From: Clitopilus passeckerianus | Lineage: Eukaryota; Basidiomycota; Agaricomycetes; Agaricales; Entolomataceae | Assembly (NCBI GenBank): GCA_944990035.1 | Contig: CALYLX010000156.1 | Coordinates: 310,001-374,000 of the forward strand | DNA: 64,000 nucleotides | Direction of reading: 5' to 3' | Part shown: positions 10,997-21,928 of the stretch, in pieces | Position numbering within the stretch: the first letter of the stretch is position 1 | How the letters are laid out: each line of letters starts with the position of its first letter | The notes under the pieces: generated by a model | What the model was told of the DNA's origin: nothing | Seen by the model: only the letters and a program-made list of their open reading frames with translations | The model's database searches: none | Program-made: the position numbers and the translations under genes

Positions 10997-12819
10997 ATGG
11001 GCAACCTTTCTAACCGACTCGCCCTACAGATCACCGTGACCAAGTCGATCAATGCGTTTAGTGCTGGTGATCTTGTGCAAGTCATCTCCAACCTCTTAGA
11101 ATCTATCCCTTTTGTCTCCACATATCGTACCGCTATCGACCGTGCCCGGGAACTAGAAGGCGAAAACCAGTACCTCAAGATCTGCCTCCAGCTCAGGGAC
11201 GAGGCACTCGCCGTTGAGAGGTGCTCCAACGCCAGCAACGAAGAATGGATAGCAAAGTTGGAGGATCAACTGGCTGACGAAGAAGGCGCCTGGACCGAGT
11301 GGCAACACCAGCTTGATGAATCCGATCGCAAACTGGCAGTTGAAAGGCGCAATATGGCTGGCCTCAAGAACAAGGAGAGCTGGTTGAGAACGGAATTGGG
11401 GATGGTGAAGGCGGAGAGCTTGACGAAGGACGATGTCATTGAGAGGAAGCACGAAATCATCCTCGACCAGGATGGCACTATCCAGGCTCTAACTGCATCA
11501 AACAAAGCTAAAAATGCCAAGAATCTTGAGCTTCACGCTAGAGTACAGGTCTTGGAGGATGAGGTGCTGAAGAAGGATACTAAGGACGTCGAGGCTGTAG
11601 CCGAGGCCGCGAAGAAGGTGAAACAGAAGGATGGGGAGTTGGTGAAGGTGACGAAGATGTACGAAGGCGGGCAGTTGAAGTTGGAGGAAAAGGATAAGGA
11701 TAAGGAGGTCAAGGCATTGAATGAAAGGATTGCGGAGAAAGAGGAAGAGGAAGAGAGGATGGAGCTGAAGAAGACGTTGGAGGAGAAGGAAGTGGAAGCG
11801 AGGAAGTTCAATCTGAAACTGGCAGGTGCGGCGGAGGAAGTGAAGATGCTAAAGAGGACTATTGAGCAAGAGGGATCGGGAAGAAAGCCCTGGAGCAGAC
11901 CGTTGGTGAGCTCGGGCAGACGGTGAAAACGCTTACAGTGGAGGTGGTCGAAGCGAAGAAGATAGCGGAAGTCAAGGATGTCGAAAACGGAAAACTACTG
12001 GTTGTGATCGAGGAAGGGAAGAGGCAAATTGTCAAGTCGAAGGAGGAGAAGGAGAATGCCACTCTGAGGAAGTCGCTGGGAGCTAAGGATGACGAGCTCG
12101 CGATGCTTCAAGGCAAACTCGAGGCGGCGAACATACAGATATCTTGTCAAGCGGTGGCCCTGAAAGCTGGGGAACGAGACTTGGAGACCGCGGTCAAGGC
12201 TCAAAAGCTTCTATCGCGAGAGTTGACAATTGTGAAGGACGATTACAAGAAGCTGGAACACTTCTGGAAGGGCAAGAATGAGCGTCTTTCCAAGTATGCC
12301 TGCCGGAAGATCAATGACTTGGTCGCGGAGAATGCTGGGTTTATTGCGAAACTGGACGGCTCTTCACAAGAGATCGCAATGTTACGAACGCTCATCACGG
12401 ATGGAAAAGCTCACTACGACGGCGAACTCGATGCTTCTCAACAAGAGATCCTGGGGCTCCAATGGGAGCTTGCGGCACTTGCGGCTCTGGCTCTGAGCAA
12501 GTCTGGCTACGAACGCTTCTTCGCCGATCCTCAAGATTTCTGGGATATGGCTCGATTGGCGGAAGCCTATTTCTTCGTGAAGCCAACGAGGATCTTCGAG
12601 CTCGTCGGCGGCCAGCTTACATATGTTGGCCGACCAGAGTGGTTCGAGGAAACTGACTTCGGGACTGGGTTTCGTTCCGTCGAGTTTGGGAATCCTGGTA
12701 GCGTGGAGATGACTGAAGATTCGGTTACTCTCGAGATTGTGGATGTTATGGATGGTGGTAATGGCGACTGTGGTAATGGTGACTTGAAGGCGTACAAAGG
12801 GGTCGAGACTCTTATGTAG
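10997..12819 (+). CDS. Long coiled-coil protein, spliced or frameshifted near 11840-11900
   Basis: Reads MGNLSNRLALQITVTKSINA, then from about residue 50 a nearly continuous Glu/Lys/Leu-rich heptad region (RARELEGENQYLKICLQLRD, EWIAKLEDQLADEEGAWTEW). A second frame continues the coil (VKTLTVEVVEAKKIAEVKDV, LRKSLGAKDDELAMLQGKLE) and ends in a non-coiled tail with YERFFADPQDFWDMARLAEA and ELVGGQLTYVGRPEWFEETD, finishing GDLKAYKGVETLM. The two frames join either by a 59-nt intron at 11840-11898 (GTGAAG...GAGCAG, phase 0 on both sides) or by a one-base indel near 11875. No transmembrane segment or shared family promoter was found here, unlike most relatives in the window. About 590 aa if spliced. 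Its stable coiled coil suggests a scaffold or filament-like role; function unknown. Confidence 0.7.
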
Positions 12820-13930
12820 GCTCCTGCAGTACTGCTTACTTCTGGCTATTTTTTGGATGTGATAGTTCGGATTCGCAGATTTGTTAATTTATATTTCCTA
12901 GAGTTGACTGAAATATACAATTTGGGTACTTTTATACACGGAATCCCGAAGAATGGGTGCATGCTGGTACCTCGTTCGCTCTCAAAACGAGAGGACCGAA
13001 AAGGCGCGACTGACGCGACGCGTCGTTAATGAGACCACGTGATCGTCTTGTCATCAAGCCGAACTCCGAAAGACGACCCGAACCTGTGCGAACTTTTGCT
13101 TGACCCTCACCTTCATTCAATTGCAGTCTCAACGGACGCTTTCACCTTGATGATCTTTCGTGCTGGCATGAAGAAGACACGGGCATATATGGAACACAGG
13201 TCATTCTCGGGCGCTGTGGGCGAAGAAATGGGTATTGCGAGAGTTCTTGCAAACGTTGGCTTCAACTTGAAAGTTTAGAGCTGCATTGCCGACGTTGCTA
13301 TTCTCTTTGCCCGTTAACCTACAACATTTTGAGGATGGCAATGGAAGTGGCTCATCGGTGTCCTATAGAGCTCCTTGGTAACATAAGCCTGAAGCGGAAC
13401 CTCGCCTCACAGTAGCCCCATGCTCAAGTCGATGATTGCCAATTTGCCATGTGCTGTCAGAGATTATGGCCTCGTTTTAAGCCTTCCGGCGGGTCCGTCG
13501 AGTCAATGCACTCAGCAGTCTTCACAAGTTTACTGCGAGTATCTGGTATGTCTATCCATTTGCCTTCATACCCTCAGCACTAAACGAATGACTTAACTTT
13601 AACAGCAGCCGACGCATCCCATCCTGTATCCCTCAGCTATCTCCACTTTCAGGACATTCTGGGACCGATATCCCAAGCTTACGGTCGTGTTGCATGGCCA
13701 TACCATCTTCCTCTCTCGACATCGGTTGTCATCCATCAGGCCCGACTAAAATCTCCGAACCTATCCAAGACGGAGCAGACAATATCTATTCACCCAGACC
13801 CCTCAAGCCTCTACCTTGACCTTCGCACACTTGAAAGCTACAACATGAGATTTCTCGGAAGAAATCCTCGCACATCCTTAACCATACCTCCTCCCACTGG
13901 TGCGCCTAGGTGCTTTAGCCTTAACCTCAG
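12820..13930. other. Intergenic, nothing supported
   Basis: AT-rich 3' flank, then unstructured sequence. An ACGCGT hexamer occurs at about 13017 within a GCGACGCGTCG palindrome-like run. Short frames show no conserved content. Confidence 0.4.
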
Positions 13931-15475
13931 ATGATCCTCCACATCCTCTACGTCGGCTGCCGAATGCGCTTCCCCCGGCCTTCATCCTGTCGCTCCTGCA
14001 AAACCAATGAGCCTCCGTCGAATACAGCGAGCAACCCAACTCTGCTAACGCTGTTCTGCCTATTCGTCGGTTATTGGGGTAGTGTTACATGTATGTCTTC
14101 AACTCCCCTTGTCTGGGATATAACAGTCTTGCTCACCGTTATTCTGACAGTGCCGAGCCCAAGGTCATCTCTATACCCGATCCATCGGCCATGCGAAACA
14201 GACGAGGAAGACCAAGGCGAAGCTGGCGAAAGCCTTTCGTTCACTCAATCGCTCAGGCAAGAGGGCTATGAAGAAAGTACATAAAATCAATTTGGAGCTG
14301 ACCGGTCAGCTCAAGGACGCTAGAGATCGGTGTCAGAAGGCGGAGGAAACCTTGGTGGATACGAGCTTATCACCAGGGGGCTTAGGGATGGGACGAAGCA
14401 GGTCGAGGAAGACAACTCTCGCATGGCCGTACAAATTGAGGCGACAAAAACGGCTCTGGAGGACCACAAGAAGGAAAAGGTCGTTGGGTTGGAGGAAGCG
14501 AAGGCCAAGGTGGACGGCTTGACGATGGACCTGCCGTAGAAGAATAGGGAGCTCGAGCGCAAGCAGATTATCATCGACAGTTCCAAGGCGATGAACGATA
14601 CCCAAGCGAGCTTCAACAACAGCATCAGATCTCTGAAGCAGAAGGTGACAGCAGCGCCCGCCGCTCTTCAGAAACGGAAGTTGAAGGACGAGAAGAAGGC
14701 AGTTGCATTGGAGTTGCATGATTCGAAGATGAAATACCAGGACTTATCGGATACCCGACAGGAGGAGAGGCTGAAGACAGCGAAGGAGAGGCGGGAACTG
14801 ATTGCCCAGCATCACCAGCCTCAGGCAGAGATGATACACGACAAGAAGGAAATGGGGAAGTTGGCGAAGCAGTATGTCACGGAAATGGACCAGAATCGCG
14901 GAGCAACAGGAACAACGATTCCGGGAGATGATGGGAGAGGCAACCGGCGTCATGGAACGTTAGGCAAGAGAGGTCGAGGAAATGAAGGGGCAGATGAGAG
15001 AGTTGGAGGAGAGGTGGAAGCGGCAGTTGGGCGAGAAGGGCGAGGCGATCAAGGGGATGCAAGCCCAACGACCCGACAAGAAATGGAAGGAGGGATGCGT
15101 TGAGCTCCTGGAGGCACTGGAGGAACTCGAGAAGGCACTGGCGGACAAGGACAACATCATCGCTCGGCTGGAGAAGCACCTAGTCTCTGGGTCGAACGAT
15201 GATGGGGAGGACGGCAGAGTTGATAAACGACTATGCATCAGGATTGAAGCGGACGATCAAGATAAGGGGAGTGGCGAGCTCAAACGCTATCCTCCTGCAG
15301 GACAAGGCCATACACTCCGCGAGGTCCAATCTTTCCCGGATTGCAGGACTATTTGCTCGTATGGAAGCACGGAGCATGGATCCGAGGTTGACGCAGACTG
15401 TTCAGATCGGCTCGGATGGTACAAGCGCGAAAACGAAGAATGAGAGGTTGATTATTGGAGTTTGTGTATTGAAGT
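13931..15475 (+). pseudogene. Decayed member of the coiled-coil family
   Basis: Coiled-coil coding is visible but split across three frames. A hydrophobic start (TLLTLFCLFVGYWGSV, VWDITVLLTVILTV) may be the relic of the membrane segment. Frame 3 then reads KQTRKTKAKLAKAFRSLNRS and KINLELTGQLKDARDRCQKA. A shift near 14340 leads to DGTKQVEEDNSRMAVQIEAT, an in-frame TAG at 14537-14539, and KNRELERKQIIIDSSKAMND. A shift near 14890 leads to RIAEQQEQRFREMMGEA, a second TAG at 14961-14963, and EEMKGQMRELEERWKRQLGE and LEALEELEKALADKDNIIAR. A shift near 15205 leads to ELINDYASGLKRTIKIR. The neighbour at 10997 is the nearest relative by composition. Both stops can arise from CAG by one C-to-T change. 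Confidence 0.7.
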
Positions 15476-15836
15476 GTAGTAGTTTCGGGTACCGTTTCAC
15501 TGCGAATCAGTTTATACGAGAGAATTTTCTATTATGTCGGCTTGGATGCCCATGTAGGATTATGACGGCAAGCCCTTGAATAGAGGTGCCAAGAGGCCAA
15601 TTAATCGAATCATAATGGTTATACTCTTCTACATCTACACGGTACTGAATTTGTAATTTGCTGATTTATGAACTTTTTTTGACGTTTTGTAATTATCTAA
15701 GGTTTTTTTGTGTTTTCTTTTTCTTCTTGTTACACTTCGCCACTCCGCCAACTATGGCACAGCTGATGCCCCATATCAGCAATCATCATTATTGTAAAAG
15801 GAATTTGAAGGGAGGAATGAAAGTGGGTAACCCCGG

Positions 15837-18791
15837 TTAGGAGGTGGACGACGTTGGAACGGTAGTAGAGGATGGAGAAGGGGCCGGTCCGAACTTGGCA
15901 TGCCATCCAGGGCCTCGCTCCTGCCAGTATGCCGGCCCCCATGGCTTTTTGTTCTTGCGTCGACCATGTGGGTGAGCCGGGGTTCTACCCTGTGAGGTAG
16001 AGGTGGGCGTTGGTGCGGGGGGTTTGTTCGTAGATCTGGGTAGCACAGTTGGCATTGACTTGGGATGGGCGGATACGGTTCGGGCTGGAGTCGGTTCGTT
16101 TGCAGCAGAGCCCACTACGACGGTCGTTGTATCCAGTGGGACGGCCTCAAGCGAGTCACCATGGTCCTTGCTCGTGTCGCTCTCAGAGCCTACCATAGTC
16201 TTCTCCGCCTCATCCGGTTTGTTATCCCTTGCCGAAAAGTCGTACTTGAGCCTTTCCAGCATAGCCCCCAAATCTGCTGTTGCTCCATCTGAATTGCCCA
16301 CTTTGTCTTCGAGAACACCCTCCGGTTCAGCCTGTGCCACCCTCTTGGCAACTTCATCTCGAAGCCGATAGGCCTCTCTCTGCAGGCGTTGGTTCTCGCA
16401 GCGGAGTTGGGTGTTCTCGTTAACGGCTTGTTGACTGTTGTTCAGTTGGGACTTAAGCGTCTCCGCATGGCGTTTGGTGGTCTCGAGCTGGAGCATTGTG
16501 GCGTTCAAGTCCCTCTCGTATTCGATGGCCTTGTCGCAGGCTTCGCTCCATTGCATCCTTCCATGATTGAGCGCCTTGGTTGCTCCGTCGAGCTTCGTCG
16601 TCAACCTCGCCCTTTCCAGCTCCCAGCCATTCCTCTCCCGTTCCCTCTCCATGCTCTCAGCATCTAGCCTGACTCCCTTCGCAACCAGCTCTCATGTGAC
16701 CCGCTTCAACTCCGCCTCAAGCTCTTCTCTCTTCTTTTGAGAATGTATAGTGGCGGCAAGCTGTTGAAGAGAAGCGGTATTGAGGTTTTTCTTGGCGACC
16801 TCGAGATCGGCGTGAAGCCGGTGCGTCTGCTGCCGATAATCTTCAAGAACACGTTGAAGAGTGGATTTGTCGGCGTTGAGTTGGTTGACCGCCTCCTCGA
16901 GGACTTCCGTAGCATGGGCGGCTGCCACCTTAGCGGCGAGTTCTTCGTCAAGTCGTTGGCCGAGAGCAGCAGCATTCTCAGAAGAGAGGTGGCTTTTCGC
17001 ATGTAAACCCTGTCATCAGCTAAAGCACATATTATCCGGTTCACCCAGACGCACCTTGTTGGCCTCGAGGGCCTTGTATAACCTTCCCATCTGAGCAGCC
17101 ATGTCAGCCCTCTCCCGCTCTCTTGCCTCCTTCTCGGCGTTCAACGCCTCGAGCTTGCAGAGCTTATCCTGGAGCTCATCTTTACATTTGATCGCCTTTC
17201 CGTTCGTGGCCTGTAGGCGAGCTTCGAGCTGACGAATTTGGTGCTGGTGACTGTCGTTGATGGCCCGAAGATGAATAACTTCCTGGTGGAGACCTGCTGC
17301 CATTGATTTCTCCTCCGTGATAGCATGTGTCCCAGCTACCGTTGCCGAACGGGCCTCCTGGACTTCCCAACGAAGGAGGTTCACCTGCTTCCGAAGGCTT
17401 GACTCTCTCCTTTCTCTCGCATCTTGTTCAACTTTGAAAATTCCCTTCATCTTGTGTAGCCGGGATGAGATTGCGTCGCGTTCTCCGGTGGCGACATCCA
17501 ACTGCAGGTGCAGTCCGCCTATTGTCGATGAAAGTTGGAGTTGTTGGGCTTTGAGATCCTCGTTCTCTTCGATAAGGCGTTGGAGTTGGTCGTGGTTATC
17601 GTCCGACCTCATCTGTCTGTCCACGTCTGTGCTCCGGAGGCGCGCGTTGTCTTCCTCCAGGGATTTCATGTCCGACTAAAGCCCCTCCATCTCCTTCCTG
17701 GCATCCTCTCGCTCCTTCTTCATTGCAGCCCGCTCCTTCTCCATGGCTTGTTTCTCCCTTGCCATTGCCTCGCGCTCAGCCTCCTTGAGCAGCTTCTCCT
17801 CCCCCAACTTTGCTTGAACATCCTTGAATTGCCCTTCGAGCTTAGCGTAGTTGATCTCGATGCGGCTTCTCTCCTTGCGCTCGTTTTCTGCTGCAGCCGC
17901 GGCACCAACGAGATGGGCCTGGAATGCCGTCTTGAATTGCTTGTTGACGACCTTGGACGCTTTGAGGTCTTTGCTGAGCATGGTCTTCTGTTCAGCACAT
18001 TTGTGCAGCCTCGCCAACGTTTCTTGATGCTTCTGGGTGGACTTCTTCGCAAGCTTCTTCGCCTCCACAACGTTTTGCTCAAGGCGTGTCGTCTGCCGGG
18101 CCATATTCAGGTTCAACTTCTGCTCCGCCTTCAGTTCATTCTGGTATGCCGCCTTGTGCCTCGCCAGCTCGTTTGCAAGGGCCTTGTTTGCCTGATCCTG
18201 AATTGAAAGCTGTTGCTGGAGTCGGCGGATGATCTCGCCCTGTTCGTGAACGCGACCCTTCACGAGCAAGAGGGCAAAAACGCCATGGGAAACTTCAACG
18301 AAAACACTCCCGTATCCTTTGATGACGTCGAAAAGCGTGTGTTGATGATGCAGGATGGACCAAGGGAGGGTGCAAAGGGCGAGGCTGACGATGAAGGCTA
18401 GGAATTGGTCAAAGGCGGTGGCGACGAAATGGGATGGCGATGTAAAGGTCTTTATAATCGTCATTCTGGCAGTGATGTGAACCGGGGCGAGATAGAGGGT
18501 GTTCGTGACGATGCCTCGAAATCTGTCCCAGGCGGGCAGGCGACCCCAGATGCCGATGAGAACTCGCCTCGTGATAAAACCGAGGGTATGGATGAAGTAA
18601 ATCCCGGCGTATAGGATGTACTGAATAAACGCCTTGATCCTTGCATTGGCTGGGGAGCACAGCTCCCAGGCAGCGTTGAGAGAGGCCAAGGCGATCTGGA
18701 GAAAGGCGAAGAATTGCGCTGATGCAATTTGGGAGAGGTTATGAGCGACGGGGAGAAGGTTCGCCATAAAATAAAGAATCTGAGTGAACAT
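15837..18791 (-). pseudogene. Membrane-anchored coiled-coil protein gene with two in-frame stops
   Basis: One frame runs for almost 3 kb from ATG 18791 to 15837 with no frameshift. The N-terminus MFTQILYFMANLLPVAHNLS and repeated hydrophobic stretches (QYILYAGIYFIHTLGFITRR, FDQFLAFIVSLALCTLPWSI, GVFALLLVKG) predict several membrane segments. A ~500-residue coiled coil follows. A TAG at 17676-17678 sits between RKEMEGL and SDMKSLEEDN, and a TGA at 16692-16694 between ELKRVT and ELVAKGVRL. A 45-nt phase-0 intron is likely at 17010-17054. The C-terminus has the family blocks ENQRLQREAYRLRDEVA and LGAMLERLKYDFSARDNK, an acidic then Pro/Ser-rich linker, and a basic-aromatic tail (GRRKNKKPWGPAYWQERGPG). 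Each stop is one C-to-T step from Gln (CAG) or Arg (CGA). Recent inactivation is likeliest; readthrough or base-call error cannot be excluded. Without readthrough the product is a 371-aa membrane-plus-short-coil protein. Confidence 0.75.
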
Positions 18792-18878
18792 TTCCGGGGA
18801 TTATTGTGTGTTTTCGAAGATCGCGGTTGTGATTTCGTACAAGTTTCTGGATGTCGTTGACCAATGGATCCCTCTAGA

Positions 18879-18913
18879 TTTTATGGGGCGGGGATTCGAT
18901 TGCACTTGTTTGA
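18879..18913 (-). promoter_or_regulatory. Shared family promoter (TCAAACAAGTGCAAT + CATAAAA)
   Basis: On the minus strand TCAAACAAGTGCAAT (18913-18899) is followed 13 bases later by CATAAAA (18885-18879), 87 bases before the ATG at 18791. The same pair precedes other members of the coiled-coil family. Confidence 0.7.
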
Positions 18914-20180
18914 CGCGGTTATGTTTCTTAAATAACAACTTTGGCGTCCAAATAATTGGGCGCGCCGCGTCACGAGAGGAGTCCACGGACGGATGTCCAA
19001 AAAGTACGAGCGAGAGCCTTGAATCTCTACACTTCAGTAGGAGATGCTTGAAGTTAGATATTTGAAAAGCAAAGAATCACGAAGACGGCATACCTATGAT
19101 CATTCCGAGCTCCAGGTGTTTATAGTTCATTCCAAATGATCTTGCAATGAGCCTAGGTGATCGTTTGAGGTACAGGTTCACGGCTGGGGGTCCAAGGCCT
19201 TTAGATAATCCACCAGAGAGTCATATGCACAGTCTCTGCTTCTTGGCTAGGCTTCCCTTTCAGCCAGGAGACCCAGGCACCGGTATGAGGCCGGGAGCAG
19301 AGAGCCAAGGATTCTCAGCAATATCCAGCAACATGTTATCCATGTTAGCTTCCAGAAGGCTTAAAGCTTTCGCATAGACAAGTTTCATACCAAACTGGCT
19401 CGTCGTCCTCGGATACGTTGCAGGACAGATGATAGTTCGTGGCAAGAAAGTTGAAATCGCTTGACGGTGCGGCATCAACCAGAACAAACAATTCCGAAGT
19501 CCGCTGGAAGCCCGCCGAAGGCAGACCAGTGCGCCACTACATCCTATGGTCTACTCCCTCGAGTTTCCCGTTTAACTCGTCTCAAACAATGGCCCATAGG
19601 CTGGTTAAGAAAAGCTTACATGGGCTCCGATCGACGAGTCTAGTCAAATTAAGCTTCAATGCCATTTAGCCTTCACGGTCAAAAGATTTACGGAAATTGG
19701 AGTTTCCCGCCTGTAATCAGATTACCGCCAATGCTAGATGCTATGTACAGTGGACGGAAGGTGCGTATGGTGATTTCGAGGAAGAATATAACAATTAGGT
19801 GAAGTAATGTCCGAACAAAATAGATACATGGATGGCTTTACGACACTGACAGTGATGGAAGTAATGTACGAGTTGTCCATTCGATGTCATGAAAAGGCAG
19901 GTAAATAGAGAGCAATCGTCCTTGCTATCGATATCAGGGTCTGTATGAAATAATGCAACCACAAGCAAATATGCAAGGTCCATATTCTGCCGTAAAATGT
20001 ATACTAAACCAATAGTAATTGTAATAACAGTAACAGAATGGGAGAAAGTCCCACACGAATCTCGAGCACGAGGTCAAATACCAGGTGTGAGAAACATGGC
20101 TGATGTTTTTGAGTTTTCAAGTTTTCTGTCGAACACCACCAGCCACCGAACAAGACCGAAGGATAAGAAACGATGGAAAC
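18914..20180. other. Intergenic, no gene recognised
   Basis: A minus-strand stretch at 19260-19487 looks mildly protein-like (KLVYAKALSLLEANMDNMLL) but has no start context or partner exon. AT-rich 3' flank of the next gene occupies 19680-20180. A gene relic is possible. Confidence 0.35.
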
Positions 20181-21821
20181 TCAAGCACGGCCGCGAGGTC
20201 TGCACCACATAGGGCCACCGAAGCTCATAGCAGGAGGAGTAAGAGGGCGGTCCGGGACAGCATCCTCGTCATTTTCCTGATACTGTGGTCCCTGCATGTG
20301 CGAACGCCTCTTCCTCCTGGGACGCTTAGGCTTATGAGGGACAGCCTTGACAAAGTCCTCGGTACCAGCGTTGGTGATGTTCAGCAGGCCTGGGACGCGG
20401 TTCGTGATGATCCCGAGAGGAGTAGGAATGAGCGGAGGAGGGCGTATAATGACTGGTCGTGGGATGGCTGGGCGATGGAGGGGAGTACGAACGGGAGATG
20501 AAGTAGCTTGAGGGCCTTCAAACGCGAAGTCTTTCTCCAGCTCCTCCTCATTTATGGGAACATTAATGGTGGGAGAATGGTTGTCGTTGCCGTCGCCAAG
20601 TGTAGAATCCAAGCTCGGCGTGGTGTTAACCGCCTGGAAGACTAAACCTTCATCGGCCTTTATAACACCAGAGCCTGCATCATCGACTCCCTTGCCCCGA
20701 ACTTGACCATCCCTAGCCGCAAACGCCAACTTTAGCTGGTCCATCATCGCCTTCTGGTCCTGGCCCCTCTTAACTTCGTCCTTGGCACCGGTCGGACTAG
20801 CCTTGGCTTCACGTAGCCTGTACACTTCGTGTTCCAGGCGTGAATTCTCCGAGCTGAGGGTTTTGTTCTGGCCAGTGGCGATTTTTAATTCACCTCGAGC
20901 AGCGTTGCGTTCCGTGGTAGTAGTGTTGGCGTGAGCCCATGCTTCTCCGAGCCTTGACTCGAAGATGACCTCCCTCTGAAAGTGGTCTGCCCTCTCCTTC
21001 GCCATGGTCGTGCGTTCGAGCTTGATATCTTCCCTTTCCTTCGTCATGGCTTCCCTTTCAGAGTTGAATGTCAACCTATCGGCTGCCCTGCCCTCCTTCT
21101 CGACAGCTAGATCCTTCTTGAGGGCGCCGAGTTGCTCGCGAAGCATTTTGACCTCGGCACCTTCTCCCGAACGAGCAGCTTCCAACCGGGTGTGACCAGC
21201 CAATAGGCTCTTCTTGCTACGTGTTAGGGTTTCGAGCTGGCGCTGAAGAGATTCCGTTTGAGACTTGTATCCCTCCTTGTCCGCCTCCAAGATCCTTTTC
21301 TCCTCTTTGGTTCGTCGTAGTTCCTCCCGTAATGATTCGTTGTCCTCGTATTCGTTCCCCAGAACCTGGTCCTCCTGCTCTTCCGCCATCGGCTTCTTCT
21401 TGAGTTGCTCAACGAAGTAAGCAGTAGAAGCTAAGCGGAAACTTGAGCGTGATCTGTTCCTCCTCCTTCTCCGAGTGTTGGAAGCAAGCTCAGGCGTGGG
21501 GCCGGTGAAGTTCAGGAAGGCGTTGACCTGATTGATGGGGAAGACGACGAAGTCGAGGACGGCTTTCAGGAGCGCGAAATATCGGTGAAGATTGGTATGA
21601 GGGACGCTCATGAGCCAATTGATCGGAGAGAGGGCTTGAGAGAGGAGCCCCTGGAATATGGTGAAGACCTTGAAGGTGAGGCTAACATCGCGATCACCAA
21701 CGAGGATGAAGGCGGGAAAGGTATTGATAAAAGAGAGGCAACGTTCTAACGCAACACCAAGTGCGTGGAAGACGAGAATGATAGCGGCGAAGAACCGCAG
21801 AAGGTGTTGGAGAGCAGCCAT
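20181..21821 (-). CDS. Membrane-anchored coiled-coil protein (about 546 aa)
   Basis: Single uninterrupted frame. I chose ATG 21821 (MAALQHLLRFFAAIILVFHA) over ATG 21884 because the CATAAAA box at 21896-21902 would leave almost no leader for the upstream start. Two or three hydrophobic segments (LLRFFAAIILVFHALGVAL, FPAFILVGDRDVSLTFKVFT, FALLKAVLDFVVFPINQ) precede a basic stretch (RRRRNRSRSSFR) and a ~230-residue coiled coil (NESLREELRRTKEEKRILEA, EALKK-type heptads). The family block ENSRLEHEVYRLREAK and MMDQLKLAFAARDGQVRG follow, then an acidic/Thr-rich linker, a Pro-rich segment and a basic tail KPKRPRRKRRSHMQ that ends GGPMWCRPRGRA. Likely a membrane-anchored coiled-coil scaffold; function unknown. 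Closest in layout to the broken gene at 15837. Confidence 0.8.
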   Translation of the reverse strand: MAALQHLLRFFAAIILVFHALGVALERCLSFINTFPAFILVGDRDVSLTFKVFTIFQGLLSQALSPINWLMSVPHTNLHRYFALLKAVLDFVVFPINQVNAFLNFTGPTPELASNTRRRRRNRSRSSFRLASTAYFVEQLKKKPMAEEQEDQVLGNEYEDNESLREELRRTKEEKRILEADKEGYKSQTESLQRQLETLTRSKKSLLAGHTRLEAARSGEGAEVKMLREQLGALKKDLAVEKEGRAADRLTFNSEREAMTKEREDIKLERTTMAKERADHFQREVIFESRLGEAWAHANTTTTERNAARGELKIATGQNKTLSSENSRLEHEVYRLREAKASPTGAKDEVKRGQDQKAMMDQLKLAFAARDGQVRGKGVDDAGSGVIKADEGLVFQAVNTTPSLDSTLGDGNDNHSPTINVPINEEELEKDFAFEGPQATSSPVRTPLHRPAIPRPVIIRPPPLIPTPLGIITNRVPGLLNITNAGTEDFVKAVPHKPKRPRRKRRSHMQGPQYQENDEDAVPDRPLTPPAMSFGGPMWCRPRGRA

Positions 21822-21895
21822 CGCGGAAACGGACGATAGTGGTAGTGGTCTTGGAGAAAGCTCGTCGGTGCTGTTATCCACCATGGCTGGTGGGC

Positions 21896-21928
21896 TTTTA
21901 TGGACGCCTCCCGATTGTACTTGTTTGA
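21896..21928 (-). promoter_or_regulatory. Shared family promoter (TCAAACAAGTACAAT + CATAAAA)
   Basis: Minus-strand TCAAACAAGTACAAT (one base from consensus) at 21928-21914, then CATAAAA at 21902-21896. The distance from CATAAAA to the chosen ATG 21821 is 74 bases, matching the sibling promoters and supporting that start. Confidence 0.7.

Noticed and set aside
16692..17678. Programmed stop-codon readthrough in the 15837-18791 gene
   Set aside because: Neither stop is followed by the C-rich readthrough context known from fungi (TGA is followed by G, TAG by T), and a neighbour shows ordinary decay with the same stop type. Pseudogenisation is simpler.
19260..19487. Minus-strand frame containing KLVYAKALSLLEANMDNMLL
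   Set aside because: Protein-like but isolated: no start context, no splice partners, no family recognised.
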